A stretch of DNA of 64,000 bases from Erodium maritimum (GCA_963921825.1 OY997589.1:44154638-44218637); one strand, 5' to 3'. Shown: positions 34,085-46,084, numbered from the stretch's first letter. The notes: generated from the letters alone by a model not told the origin. A program made the numbers and translations.

Positions 34085-35077
34085 GTTGGTGTGTCGTGGG
34101 TGGCCTTGAGTGCCTTTGGGGTGTTGACCCGTGTACTATTGTTGGTGTGTCGTGGGTGGCCATGTGTGCCTTTGGGGTGTTGACCCGTGTATTACTGTTG
34201 GTGTGTCGTGGGTGGCCATGAGTGCCTTTGAGGTGTTGAACCTTGGGTGTTGATTGTGATTGCCTGAGGTTGGGGGCCCGCCTGACAATAAAGGGGTCTT
34301 GTGGTCGCACGCGTGGGGGTTGGCTAGCCTTCCGACTAACCATCGGTAAAGTTGTGCATTCTTCGGCGATGGAGGGCGGCTCCCCTTCCGACTAGCTATC
34401 AGAGAAGTATTGCGGAATATATCGCTAACAGGTCTACCGCCTGGCCCGATTGCGTTCGGGGAAAGTTGCGTGGGGCAGGCTCGAGCCCAGCTGGTTAGCA
34501 ACTGGCACTAAGCAGCTGGAGTGCGATCCTTTGTGATCTTGTTTGTCGTGTGCGATCCTTTGTCATCTTGGGTGTTACGTGGTTATTATTCTCGTTTTGG
34601 GTTGAGGTCGTAACCGTTGTGTCGAGTCTACATTACGTGTCCGGGTGTTGAGTTGGTAGGGGAAAGTAACAGTTCGTGTGACAGTCGGGTTATTTGAGTT
34701 TGGGGATAGTAGTCCCCGGTGTTTTGTTCGTTGTTGGTGTTTTCGGTATTTCTGCTAGTATGTCGTAGTCAGTCTGGTATCCGTGGTGGTGAGCGAACGC
34801 TCACCCCTAGTTGCTTTTCCTACAGGTACTGGTCGCGAGACGGACTAGGGAGCTCTCGAAGCTTGAAGAGCTGGGAGTGGGAGTCCGGTTTTTTGGGAGT
34901 TTAGCGACGTACGTTCTAGTTTTTGCCCGCTTGTTTGGACGTGGTTTCAGTTGTAAAATATTATTTTGATTAACTCAAACTGGTAATTTTAAGCGGTTTT
35001 ATAAAAATGTTGAAAATTATTTTGTTGTTTCACCGTTCGCGTTCCGGGCTCGGTTCTACCGAATTCGGGGCGTGACA
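34085..35077 (+). repeat. Element A 5' LTR, piece 3
   Basis: Resumes the 57-bp array, then runs through the conserved palindrome to the LTR end GGGGCGTGACA at 35077, followed directly by the primer site. Confidence 0.9.
34788..34823 (+). promoter_or_regulatory. Conserved LTR palindrome and splice-acceptor-like sequence
   Basis: ggtgagcgaacgctcacc is a perfect 8-bp stem with an AA loop, followed by a pyrimidine-rich stretch and tacag/gt that looks like a 3' splice site. The block is preserved in all LTRs of the family here (near 5535, 31417, 49232, 54656 and 61697). Its function is unknown; a role in the transcript leader is an inference. Confidence 0.5.
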
Positions 35078-35080
35078 GCT

Positions 35081-35098
35081 TGGTATCAGAGCTCGAGG
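35081..35098 (+). other. Element A primer-binding site
   Basis: TGGTATCAGAGCTCGAGG, three bases after the LTR. The first 12 bases match initiator tRNA-Met. The following cgaggtttcacacctcg forms a small hairpin. Confidence 0.85.
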
Positions 35099-35828
35099 TT
35101 TCACACCTCGGACTGTACGTCAATTAGGTGGGGAGAGTCGAGTCATTAAAAGTCCCGTCGTGCGTTGGTTGCGCAAGTCGGAAACCGTGTGTAGACCCGT
35201 AGTGACATGAGTCCTGTTTGTTGATGTGTGTATGTGCAGTACCGTGGTTACTGGCATAATGTTTGTGTGTACTGCGTGAAACGTTTTTAAGCTGTCGCGA
35301 CTCGACTCAGGAGCGCTCCTGTAGTCGAACGTGATGGTGCTGATATCAAGTGGGTACAATGTAGTTCGGGGACGCCTGGACCGGGTTGTAACTACGTGAT
35401 GTCAAAAATGAGGTTTTATAATGAAAAGAAGAAAGTTTTAAAAATTGGTTAGCCATGTGGGCGTGTTTTTAAATTTGTTGGCCCGGTGAGCGTGTTTGAT
35501 TTTGGTTGGCCCGGTGGACGTGTTTTGATGTTGGTTGGCCTTGTCGGCTTGTGATTGAGGTTGGGTGACTTAAATTTGTTTGTGAGTCGTGTGCAGTTTG
35601 TGTGTTGTCTTTGAGTGACGTTGTTCACGATTGTGTCGGGTCGTGTTGAGGTCTCCCTTACGTGAGCAAGTAATTGAGGTGTTAATAGCGTGAGCACTGT
35701 GACGTTTTAGTAATGAGTACGCTAGAGTAGGCGTAGGCGGTGTGAACGCTAGTATATTGAGCACGTCGTCGTTGTATAAGTTCGCAAACTAAGCGTTTGC
35801 GTGCATCCGTGCAAAGGATACCGACTAC
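35099..35828 (+). other. Element A leader
   Basis: A non-coding leader of about 730 bp. It contains three to four imperfect repeats of a ttggcccggtgggcgtg-type unit at 35450-35560, also present in elements B and C. Confidence 0.7.
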
Positions 35829-37040
35829 ATGGCACGTGGCAGGAGAGGACGATCAGCTGTGTCATCGGGACGGGCGCCCACACGTGGCAGGAGGGGACGG
35901 TCAGCTGGGGCACCGGGACGGATGCCCACCGTCAAACCCGCTGAGTCCACGGAAGCCCAGGGTACTCCCGTCGGGGAGGACATGAGGAGCGGCGCAGGAC
36001 CATATGCGGGCACGCCCAGCGTCCCACCGGTCGCAGAACCGCCCACTGCGACCGCTCTAGACGAGCTGACCCGGACGGTGCAGAGCTTGGTGGCGATCAT
36101 CGCCCGTAGGGAGTCTGCATCACCAACTCTGGAGACAGCAGCCGTTCCAGCGAGGCCCGTTCAGGCCGAAGGCCATAGAGCCCGGACGCTGCTGGATTTC
36201 CTGAAGCTGGGCATACCTACGTTTGTCGGGGAACCGAACCCCGACATAGCCGAGAGATGGCTGGAACAGGTCACTCGGGACCTGGACACGTCAGGCATAG
36301 AGGACAGTCACACCAGGGTGTCCTTTGCAGCTCATCAGCTGAGGGACAGCGCCTACCACTGGTGGGGGCGCGTACGGGACAAAGTCGGGGACAACTACAG
36401 TATCATCGAGACGGTCTTTCTGGAGCAGTATTTCCCCGAGTCGGCCAGGGTAGACCGACATCAGCAGTTCCTGGAACTGCAACAGGACGGGGCGTTAGTG
36501 GCTGAGTATGAGGCCAGATTCACGGCCCTGACCCGATTTGCAACAGAAATGGTGGCGACAGAGCTGAACCGTTGCCGGCGGTTCGAGGCGGGGCTGAGGC
36601 CGACGATTTGGGATCGAGTCCTCGCCCTGAGGTTGCGGGTTTATTCAGAGCTCGTAGACACTGCAGCGACAATTGAGCAGAGTCTCCGAGAGGCAGCGAG
36701 GATCCGTGAGGTGCGGCAGCGACCGACCAGTATTGCGAGACCGTCAGAGTCCCGAGATCAGAGGAGACAGAGGACCGGGGGGTTCTTTCAGCCACAGGCT
36801 CAGCAGGGCGGATTGAGACAGATGGGGTCGGTGGCGTCAGTAGGGCCAGTCGCTTCAGAGGGGGCCGATATGTTTTACCTGCGGGCATCCAGGCCACATG
36901 CGGCGAGAATGTCCGATGGGAGGAGGGCTCGCGGCACCACCAGTGGTCAGACAGACAGACCAGGGCAGGGGACCAAGGGGCGGCGGTGCCAGATGCCACC
37001 GGTGCGGCCGGATTGGACACCTAGTTGGGGCATGTCCTGA
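35829..37040 (+). pseudogene. Element A gag (retrotransposon capsid), frameshifted
   Basis: Starts MARGRRGRSAVSSGR with a second arginine-rich GRRGRSAGAPGR block, then a proline-rich linker and the Ty3/gypsy capsid core: LDFLKLGIPTFVGEPNPD, AERWLEQVTRDLDTSGIE, SAYHWWGRVRDKVG, FLEQYFPESAR, YEARFTALTRF and LRLRVYSELVDTAATIEQ. About residue 340 the frame changes: compared with element C, two bases are missing in the g-run near 36858, so the first knuckle CFTCGHPGHMRREC and the second, CHRCGRIGHLVGAC, fall in another frame (to about 37151). No protease or pol follows. The capsid would form particles and package element RNA. The 403-codon frame itself is open and is the best-preserved Gag core in the window. 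Confidence 0.85.
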
Positions 37041-37154
37041 GCGGGGCGGGGAAGCGTCGGTGCAGCGATCACGGTTTTTCGCACACAGTGCAGTCACCGA
37101 TCGGTTCGACTCCGGAGGTACGCTTGTTTTAAATTTCGCGGACGAAATTCCTTT

Positions 37155-37167
37155 AAGGGGGGTAGAT
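37155..37167 (+). other. Element A polypurine tract
   Basis: aaggggggtagat, directly before the 3' LTR start TGTAAGAACC. The sequence just before it (aatttcgcggacgaaattcc) is the usual end of gypsy pol, retained after deletion of pol. Confidence 0.88.
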
Positions 37168-38177
37168 TGTAAGAACCACTCCTGGTCAACACAAGTCAAA
37201 TCGGCGAAAAACAGGAAAATTTAAAATTTTGGGACATACACTTAAATGAACCTAAATTTGACCCCGAGGGTCATACCGGACTTAAGTTGACCCCGATATC
37301 GATCAAAGTGAGTTCTGGGGGACTCAGGGCAACTTTCTGGCCAATTTGGGAAAGGTTGACTTTTTGCTGGAAAAGTCAACCGAGCGACGTTTTGGTCCGT
37401 TCGAGGCCCGTTTTGGATCCAAAAAGCTTACCCGTCGTTACAGCGGTCTTAGTTGAGCCGTTTCCTTGTAGCACGTGAAGTTTCGTAATTTCTTGGAAAA
37501 TGGGCATGTTCGGGGCCCGAGACGACCGAATTTCGCGAATCTGACTGAAAAATATCTAGAAGATATTTTCCAAAAAGGGTGGGACCCACTTGCCACTTGT
37601 CACACAAGTGGTGGAGTTAGGTAATATTGAATAAAACAAAAGGAAGACCCATAAGGGGGGTTCGACCATCATTCAAAAAAAGAGAAAAAAAAGAGAAAAG
37701 AAGAGAGAGGAAGAAGAGAGAAGGAGGAGAGAAGAAAAAGGAAAAGGAAGAAGAAAGTGTTAGGGTTTAGGTTTTTCCCGATGATCCAACCGACGGATCG
37801 TCTCAACGATTGAAGAATCAAGCTCCCGTCAGCATTCCCTACGGTGAGAACCTATTCTATTTTCGTTTTGATATGTTTAAATGTTAGGGTTTGGGTTGAA
37901 ACGAGTAGACTATGGATGAGTTGAGGTGTGGGGTTTCGTTGGAGGCGTTTTGGAGCGAAAAATGATCGGTTTCCAGTGACCGGAGGCTCGGGGGAGCTCC
38001 GGCCACCGTGGGTGGTGGCTGGCCGGAGCTAGGACCGGCCACCATGGTGGTGAACCGGTCCAAAACCGGTCCAGCCACCCACAGCTAAGGGTAGCCGGGT
38101 GGGGCCCACGTGTCGGGTCTCGGGTTTTTCGTGTTCTGGTGGTTTAGGACGATCCCCAAGTCGTTAATCCACACCCG
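37168..38177 (+). repeat. Element A 3' LTR, truncated
   Basis: The first ~1 kb of the LTR, colinear with 12059-12966 plus the start of piece 2. Similarity to the family stops at 38177, after ccacacccg. The missing ~2 kb and the right flank were lost by deletion or rearrangement. Confidence 0.88.
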
Positions 38178-40065
38178 TGGGGACTGGGGGTGGGGAGATC
38201 CGACATCGTTCAGGCATAAATGACATGTGCGATGGAGGAAGGATGACGGCGGTGCTGCAGATATCAGCGGTTGTGGCGACGAGCTCGGGGAAGAGAAGGC
38301 AGGACTGAGAAGAAGCGAGTGTGTGGTTGGCGGCGATGACGCAGTGGAGAGAGGAAGGTTGGGCGGGTGAAGGTGATGGCGAGAAGGGTAGAAGAGGATC
38401 GGAGATTGTGGTGATTGAACGGCGACGACGACCCTAAGTAGGGTTAGAGAGAGGCCTCACTGAGATGTGTGGAGAGCTTTTACGAATATTGAATCATAAT
38501 GGCATAAGATTCCTAACCCATAGTTAACTACACCGTAAATTGAGTTTGTATACCAAGTTAATATATGTTTTTTATATTATGCTTTACAAGATTTGTTTAA
38601 CTTGCTTTATTTTTTTTGTTGAACTGTTTAACTTGTTGTATAAGATTTTAATGTGCTTGCGAATTTTTTAGTACTAAAATACTTTTAACTAGATTTATAA
38701 TGATTTTTTAGATCAAAGTAAAATTGACCCAAAACAAAAGATAATGTATATTAAGTAAATTGATTTCAACCATAATATTTTTAAATGCTATAAAACGTTT
38801 AACAAGTTTTCTTTCTTGGAAATATTTATTATAAAAAATTCTAACAACATAAAATATTAAATTTGAATAAGGGATCATCCTAAAAACTTTCCAAAGAGAT
38901 CAGCCCGGGACAAAAAGCCAAAAGATAAAAGTCACACACCGGAAAAAACACACAAAAAAAGTAATAGTACAAAAAAATGGAAAGACACTACTTTATTATG
39001 TAATATATATAATTAAAGTCACGGAGTTTTGTGTAATACATACAACATAGATGCAGAAAAAAATACCAACCATCAGAATGACATTTACTGAATAAATGTG
39101 ATATACAAAAAAAACATCATCAACATCACCAAAAATCACCAAATCAGCAGTCAACACTTCGATCAATAAATAATTATGTCTAAACGAAACTTAATTGTTT
39201 ACTGAATAAATGTGAAACCTAAAATGGAATACATTGCAAAACGAAACGAGTTCTACTTTTGGTGGCTCGTCCCTTCGTCTCTCTCAATTCGCTTCTTGTC
39301 TTCATGCTGAACCCGCAGCCAAAATCACCAAATCAACAGCAAAAACACGAGATCCGATATGCCCAAACCCCAAACAGATTTGATATACAAAAACAAAAGG
39401 CATGCAAAAACCCCAAATCAGTAAAAAAAGCCACCAAAACCGATATACACAAACCCCAAAAAAATGGAACACAAATGGATTCAGTTAAACCTGATACTGC
39501 AACACTTGATTCTCGTCCCCTCTCTCGCCCGGCTTTAAATCACTGTCGGAGCTATATACGAAGAACCTGCAGCTGCTGCAACAAATGGAATCGTAAAAAC
39601 CCTAAATAAGTATCTCTTAGCAATGAAACTACATATGAATATTGGGTATTTACCTCACACGAAAATCGCAACACGAACCACGAATTTCGGAACTCAAAAA
39701 TCAAATCTACATAATCTCTATAAACTCGGTTCGTGTAAGGTTCTGTGCGATATCAACGAGATTGAGGCTGGAGTAATTTACAGTCGTACCCTGCATACCG
39801 TCTTTGCCGAATGTGTTTTGCGAAAAACAGAAGCCACATGCGATGAGTAATTTACAGTGTTATCGTGCATACCCTCTCTGCCGAATGTGTTTTGCGAAAA
39901 ACAGAAGCCACGCGCGATTATTTGGTTCCATTTCATTAAATAGCGAATCAAATTTGGGCCGCAGATTATAGTAAATCTGATGGGCTATACCAGTCTGCAT
40001 ATTCGCATTTTAAAAGGTGTGTGTACGTGAAAGGTATTATATATAGGGTAGCTATCCAGTAAAAA
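38178..40065. other. Non-coding sequence between element A and the foldback repeat
   Basis: 38178-38480 is G-rich and unrecognised. 38480-39240 is AT-rich. 39259-39609 is an open frame of 116 codons rich in Lys, Asn and Gln with no recognisable domain, probably chance. I see no supported gene. Confidence 0.5.
39773..39920. repeat. 74-bp tandem duplication
   Basis: Units at 39773-39846 and 39847-39920 share gtaatttacagt at the start and gccgaatgtgttttgcgaaa inside, with about ten mismatches. Confidence 0.85.
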
Positions 40066-40246
40066 CCACCCTTATTGTGCAAACTACGAACTCACCAGGT
40101 GCTGACACGTGGCGCGTACAGTGCTGATAGTTTGCGCAGCACGGTGCTAATAGTTTGGGAATATCAGCACTGTGCGCCCAAACTATTAGCACTCTGCGCG
40201 CCACGTGTCAGCGCCTGGTGAGTTCGTAGTTTGCACAATAAGGTGC
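40066..40246. repeat. Foldback (long inverted repeat) element, MITE-like
   Basis: The arm at 40071-40116 (cttattgtgcaaactacgaa onward) is the near-perfect reverse complement of 40197-40243. The ~80-bp centre is itself made of inverted pieces (gtgctaatagtttggg with cccaaactattagcac; cagtgctgata with tatcagcactg). A third, degraded arm copy follows near 40270-40350. It resembles Mutator-type or other foldback MITEs; no clear target duplication was found. Confidence 0.8.
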
Positions 40247-40380
40247 GGTGTTTTATATATATATATTGTCCACGTGTCAGCATCTGGTGCGCTCTGGTGA
40301 CATCACTTTGGGGGGATCCTATGGCTCTCATGGGTTCGTAGTTCGCACAATAAGGGGGAGTTTGTACCTGATACCAATCC

Positions 40381-40403
40381 TATATATATATATATATATA
40401 TAT
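40381..40403. repeat. (TA)n microsatellite at the MULE-2 left edge
   Basis: 23 bp of alternating TA, directly before gagagcaatcaggtgcgaac. Confidence 0.9.
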
Positions 40404-40971
40404 GAGAGCAATCAGGTGCGAACCACCTGATTTGGTGCGAACCTGCGCACTGCGTGATGGCCGTCCGATCTGGATCTCACGATGGCGCTGATTTGAACGC
40501 GTCATCAGTGGCACGCGTCGTAAATAAGTCGCGCGTGTGATTCATTTTAACTGATTTGCTATGGTTCGGGGGTATAAACGTAATTTTATCTACCCGTTCG
40601 CGCAGAAACATTTCGTGCTCTCCAAAACACTTGCAGAATCGAGTTTTTAGCGAAACGAACATTTTGGAATATGATATTTTGAGCTTCCATTGCCTTGATT
40701 TTCGTCTCTTGTGTGATTTCGAAATGAATTTCATTAGTTCATTGTTGAACTCTGGGTTTAATCGGTGAGTTATAATCTTTGGTGTTTAGGGTTTTGATTC
40801 AATCTTTTTCGTTTGGTTGAGGTTTTGGGTTTTCTGTTGAGGAAAACCAAGTTGTTGGTTGAGGTTTTGGGTTTTCTGTTTTGCGAATATATAGTATCTT
40901 GTTTGCGGGCACTGTTTTTCTGTTTTGCGAATAGTCACTCCTTGGTTTGAGAAACTGGTTTTTCATTGTTT

Positions 40972-41250
40972 TAGAATATGCAATATGTTGGTTGAGGTTA
41001 AGGATTATATGTTTTGCGGATATACGCACCCAGGTTTGAGAAATAACCTTTTCCTGTTTGAGATATGCAATATCTGGGTGTGAGGTATTTATTCATTGTT
41101 TGCGAATATGATGTATGTAGTTTGCGGGTAATGAATATCTGTTTTGCGTATAAACATACCCTAGTTTGAGGAACAGTTTTCCCTGTTTGAGAATATGATG
41201 TTTTTGTATATTGTCTGTTTTGCTGATATACAAACCCTTGTTTGCGAATT
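40972..41250 (+). repeat. Motif-rich tract upstream of the MULE-2 Ulp1 gene (donor copy)
   Basis: About 280 bp densely filled with tttgcgaata, tttgcggata and tttgagaa phrases. It shares long stretches (tttagaatatgcaatatgtt and the sequence after it) with 45182-45470. Confidence 0.8.
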
Positions 41251-42689
41251 GTAGATAAAACTCCGGATACAGTGCGTCCTCTTCTTTTAATGGATATGCC
41301 ATCCACAGAGGCTGATGTTGGCGAAGGAAATGCGACTCTTGCTAATATGTTGAAGAAGCAGAAGTCGGTTATGAATAAAGATAAAAGAAGAGTTTCAAAT
41401 AAAAAGAAGAAGGTAGCTGAGGTTCGTGAATCTCTTGATGGAGGAAGTTCTGATGTAGCTGTCCCACCTGCTAAAGCCGGAAAGAAGAGAGGTGGAGAAT
41501 TAGTTGTTGAGATGAAGAATGTTAAGCGCACCAAGGGTTGTGAGTTCAATAGAGTTGTTCCGATATCTGATAAGTTTGGCGTGGTTGATGGTTTGAAGAC
41601 CAGGTCATCTCCAAATAGATTGGTTGAGTTGGTGGAGAGTTTGAACAAACACCAACAAGAATCAGTGCGGGAAATTGGGTTTGGGCACATTCTTCATTTT
41701 GGTGTGAAGATCATTCCAAGCAGGATTGGATACTACCTGGTGTCTAAGTATAACCACCTTAGCTCATCATTTGTTTTGCCAGATGCGAAATTGCGTATCA
41801 CAGAAAAGGAAGTGCATGAAACTTTGGGCATTCCAAATGGTGTGCAAGACGTCATAGTCGATAAGTGGGGCGCCCTGTGCACTGATGAACTTAAATTGTG
41901 GCAGCGGCAGTTCAATACAAAAGACAAAGGCGAGATCAAGCGTCTTATCACCAGTAGGCAGTTGGTTGATCAGATGAAGACGCAAATTGAAGGGGGGAGA
42001 TGATTTCAAAAGAAACTTCATGATGTTGTTTGTCACTTGCATGATCGATTCCGGGAATGATGGTTATGTGAATCAGTCATGCTTCCGTTCTATTGTTGAT
42101 GTATCTCACATACAAGATTTTAATTGGTGCAAGTTTTTAGTCAAGAGACTTGTGGATACAAAACAAGCCTGGTTAAAACCCGACGGTTCAAAGAATTTTT
42201 CTGGACCAATCACTTTCTTGTTGGTAAGTTTATTTTTCATTTTAACGTGTTGCATTTTATATTTAATAAATTGTTATATTTTAGTCATGTGACATGTCTT
42301 TTTCTTTGAATGATACAGTTGTTTTATCTTGATCGTGTTAAAGTCAGCACGTGTGAGGTTCCTAGGGCGTGACCCTCTTTGATTGGATGGAATACCGCAT
42401 TGGTGAATAGAAGAGTCGGCGATGAAATACAGTGTGATGCATTTGGAATGGGTCACATACGGAGGGAGGGTCCTCCACGGGTTAGGGAGGAAGAGAATGT
42501 TGCTCAGCATCCACCCCCTAACGTAAATAGAGATAATGAAAGGGGTGATAGAAATGGAGGAGATCCACCGGCCCCGAATACCCCCCCCCCCTCCCCCCCG
42601 TTTCATAGTGAAAGGGGTTCTACAGAGGTATTCTATTATTTAATTTATTTTTTTGGGGGGGAATTATGTTTTTCAAATATACGGTGAGG

Positions 42690-43249
42690 TTATTGATTGA
42701 CTTGTTTGCTAATATGTTGTACCTAGTTTACGGATAGTGAATATATGTTTTGCGAGTATGCTTTACCCAGTTTGCGGATAGTGAATTTATGTTTTGCGAG
42801 TATGCTTTACCTAGTTTGCGGATAGTTATTCAATGTTTTGCGAGTATGCGCACTCTGGTTTGAGAAACTTTTTTGAGTATATATTTCATGTGATATGTGC
42901 GTAGGTTTATTGTATGCAAATATGCACATCTTGGTTTGCAGATGTGTTTTGTAGTTGATGCATACCCTGTTATTGATTGACTTGTTTGCTAATATGCTTT
43001 ACCTAGTTTGCGGATAGTGAATATATGTTTTGCGAGTATGCTTTACCTAGTTGCGGATAGTGAATTTATGTTTTGCGAGTATGCTTTACCTAGTTTGCGG
43101 ATAGTGATTCATTGTTTTGCGAGTATGCGCACTCTGGTTTGAGAAACAGTTTTGAGTATATCCTGCATGTGATATGTGCGTAGGTTTATTGTATGCAAAT
43201 ATGCACATTTTGGATGGTAGATGTGTTTTGTAGTTGATGTATACCCTGT
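42690..43249 (+). repeat. 280-bp tandem duplication in an intron
   Basis: Units at 42690-42969 and 42970-43249 both start ttattgattgacttgtttgc and are mostly identical. Each contains three to four motif copies (gtttgcggatagtgaat, ttttgcgagtatgc). Confidence 0.9.
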
Positions 43250-45181
43250 GTTTTATTTGTTTGCATTTAATCACATTAACATGCTTCTTTTTATCGTATT
43301 CAGAGGATTGCAGAAAGGTTTCGATTAACGGGGAATAAGGCTGCAGAAGGTTTTTTGGAATGGCATCAGTTGTTGGTTGAAGGGCATATCGCCGATCCCA
43401 ATGCTGAGTGTTTCAAGGCAATGTCAACCTTGTTTGATGGTTTGACTAGGAATAAAAAACCCGAAGATGTCATTCCTGACACACAAGGTGTGTTGCTGTC
43501 ACAAGACTCATGGTTTAATCTACCCGGGGTTATCGAGACCATTGAGAAATTGATTGAAGCAGCAACACGCGTTGGGGAAGGGTACAAAGGAGCAGAGAAG
43601 CCACCTGCTCGTGCCGTTACTCCACCAATGTTCAGACTTCTTTCACCATCCTAAAATCGTCTGCGAATGTTCTTTCACCATGCCCTGCTGGATCCACTAC
43701 ATTGTCAAGCCCTGAATGCGATAATGTGGTTCAGAAATTGTTCGCAAGTAATGATGCAGCCCCTGTGGATAATATGATTGCAGAAAAAACTGAGCCAGAA
43801 AAGAATAACTACGTTGGCGATGAGTTTGACGCTATTTCTGTTGCTTCTGGTATTGGGAAGGAATTTTGTGACATGGTTGTTGATCATCAAATCGCGGAAC
43901 GTGAAGCTTCTGATGTTGTTAAGAAATATGATTGTTGGGCTCTTGCAGTGCAATCAGATCCACTTACTATAGAAGACAGTCAAGGAAATGTCAACGGGTC
44001 TGCGTCTGTCAATGACTTTTGTCAGACAGTTCAAGTGCAACCCGAGACACTCAATATAATTATTGTCGAACAAAATGTCAAAAATGATCCACCTGTTAAT
44101 CAATCTTGCAAGACTCAACCCCCGCCACTTGTTGCTGGACGAGTTGAGCGAAATATCAATCGCGCTATTGATGGTAAAGAGGTCCCTGAGGCAGTTGACG
44201 CGCATCCTGAACTTGCAATGGCAAGATTTTGTGAATCCATAGTCCAATGCCCTGCTGTCATATCATTTCCTGCTAAAAAAAGGCCCCATGCATCCTCCTA
44301 AGAAGTCGACCGATGGTGTTGGTCATGTGGAGTCTGGCTCAGTTATTAATCCACCAAAGAAGAGAGCTGCCGCTCGTGCCCCCGGTAAGAAAGGCCCCGC
44401 TGCTGTCCCCGAGAAGAAATTACCCCCTACTGTTGCAGCAAAAAAAGCTCAAAGTGCTGTTAAGAAAAATCCCCCTGTTGTTAAGAAACGTGTTGCAACT
44501 GGCAAGGGTTTTACGACAATTGGGTGCTGCGAGACATCTTTATTATGTGAAACCCCAGTCAAACAACCTTCACCTCGTTTGATTGCACCGTCTAAATTTC
44601 TGTGTTCTCCGTAAGTTGACCGTCAAACAGATTATTGGTCCGATCTTCTAGAGGTTGAGGATTGTGTTGCTGATTGGGTGCTGAATATAAGCAAAAACGA
44701 GGATTGGTAAGTAAAATATGTTTTTCCCCTTATTTTTTTATATTTTATTTTTGCAAATACAGTGAATAGGCTTTTCTCTCTGTGAATGCAGGGATTTTAT
44801 GTTTCAGTGCTCTGAAAATTTTATTACCAAGGGGGGCTTTAATTCTTTCAAAACTGATGCATGGATTGAATTGGAAACCATTAATGGGTGGTGTCACTAT
44901 CTGAATCATCTAGAAACGATCAAGAGTGATTCATCACCTAACCGGTTCTTCTTTGCAGCTTCTCTTAGTGTAAGCATAGTTTGCGCATTTTTTTTTGGTT
45001 GATTACGTTTATAGTTTGAATTACTTTATTATGTTTTGTTATTTATATGTTTATTTTGTAGGCTTCGATTTCGGAACATAAAAAAGATGTAGATTTTGAC
45101 GATGTTTTCAAGATTGAAACTAAGGAGTTCCCTTCTTTTTCATGGAAGAAGTTGGACTTGGTAAGTATAATACATGGTTGG

Positions 45182-45470
45182 TTTTAGAATATGCAATATG
45201 TTGGTTGTGGTTAAGGTTTGTATGTTTTGCGGTTCTACGCACCCTTGTTTGAGAAATAACGTTTACCTGTTTGAGACACGCAATATCTGGTTGGAGGTTA
45301 TGGATTTTCTTGTTTGCGAATATGCTCTATCAAGTTTGCGGTTAATGAATACATGATTTGCGGATAAGCGCACCCTGGTTTGAGAAACAATTTCCCCTGG
45401 TTTGCTGATAATGAATATGTAGTTTGCGGATAATGAATATCTGTTTTGCTGATATAGTAGTGAATTCAGA
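45182..45470 (+). repeat. Motif-rich tract inside the Ulp1 gene, duplicate of 40972-41250
   Basis: It occupies the place between the exon ending KKLDL and the exon starting near VNSDIIDNV, where MULE-1 has the catalytic-His exon. It aligns colinearly with the tract upstream of the gene, so it looks like a segment copied within the element. Confidence 0.75.
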
Positions 45471-46084
45471 TATTATTGACAATGTCAAAGGAACGGTTGA
45501 TTACGATATTCGTTATGGAAATATTCACTATAGATTGGTACGTATTCTTCTCTCATTGACTATGTGTTTGATTACTGTCTATCTATTGATTTTTGTTTTT
45601 ACTTATTTTTCTTTGGTGTTTTTGTGTTGCGTAGAGGTCTAAAATTTGCAAGGTCATAACAAAAACTGATAAAGCTCTAACTCAGAAAATTTTCAAAGGT
45701 AAGATTGATCGGCTCCATGTACCATGGGAATCTAACGACAATCATATGGATTGTGGGGTGTATGCTATGTGGCACATGATCGTATCTTGGCAATGGGAAT
45801 TGGGCAGGAGAATTGGCCGGTAATGATGTAAGTTAAACCAACAATTATTTCTTTGTCAGTATATAACAATGAGTATAGATTTGATCTTTAAATTTTGGTT
45901 TTGTAGGCTCCACAAATTAAATTATTGAGGATAAGATTCCTCTTTAAGTTGGTCACATTTGAGAAGAACAGCCCGTGGAGAGAAATTGAGGAGAATATTA
46001 GAGATTATTTCAACAAGAAGAAGATCAAATTCGAATTCAGTGTCAAGTATAAAGCCTTATTACCATGCGAACGTCATAAAGCTT

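Larger units (their letters stand above)
12059..38177 (+). mobile_element. Gypsy element A (gag-only), split by two later insertions
   Basis: The 5' LTR reads in three pieces (12059-12966, 29869-31141, 34085-35077, together ~3.17 kb) once the copia nest and the reverse solo LTR are set aside. Then come a primer site (35081), a ~730-bp leader, a gag gene (35829), a very short 3' remnant, a polypurine tract (37155-37167) and a 3' LTR cut short at 38177. No protease, RT, RNase H or integrase is present. Only 2.1 kb lies between the LTRs, so it is a non-autonomous TR-GAG-type element. Its left flank is GTCAT (12054-12058); the right duplication is lost with the 3' LTR end. Confidence 0.88.
41290..46084 (+). 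pseudogene. PMD-like / Ulp1 (C48) peptidase gene of MULE-2, broken
   Basis: The ATG at 41290 opens a Lys-rich N-terminus, then the domain found ahead of Ulp1 in plant transposon proteins: RSSPNRLVELVESLNKHQQ, IGFGHILHFGVKIIPSRIGY, ITEKEVHETLGIPNG. A one-base shift in the g-run near 41993 moves the frame to DDFKRNFMMLFVTCMIDSG. An intron at 42224-42318 joins ITFLL to LFYLDRVKV; a TGA follows at 42370-42372. After a large repeat-filled intron (42628-43303) comes a low-complexity linker with stops at 43652 and 44301, then NISKNEDW, an intron (44709-44791), INGWCHYLNHLE, VPWESNDNHMDCGVYAMWHM (catalytic Cys) and a last exon ending near 46084, homologous to the end of the MULE-1 gene. The exon that carries the catalytic His in MULE-1 is missing; repeat-rich sequence lies in its place (45182-45470). 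It is unlikely to be a working peptidase. Confidence 0.75.

Noticed and set aside
39259-39609. 116-codon plus-strand frame
   Set aside because: Low-complexity Lys/Asn/Gln/Pro composition with no domain, no evident promoter or splice context; likely chance.
40998-41690. 230-codon minus-strand frame
   Set aside because: It is the antisense shadow of the PMD/Ulp1 gene start and its motif-rich leader.
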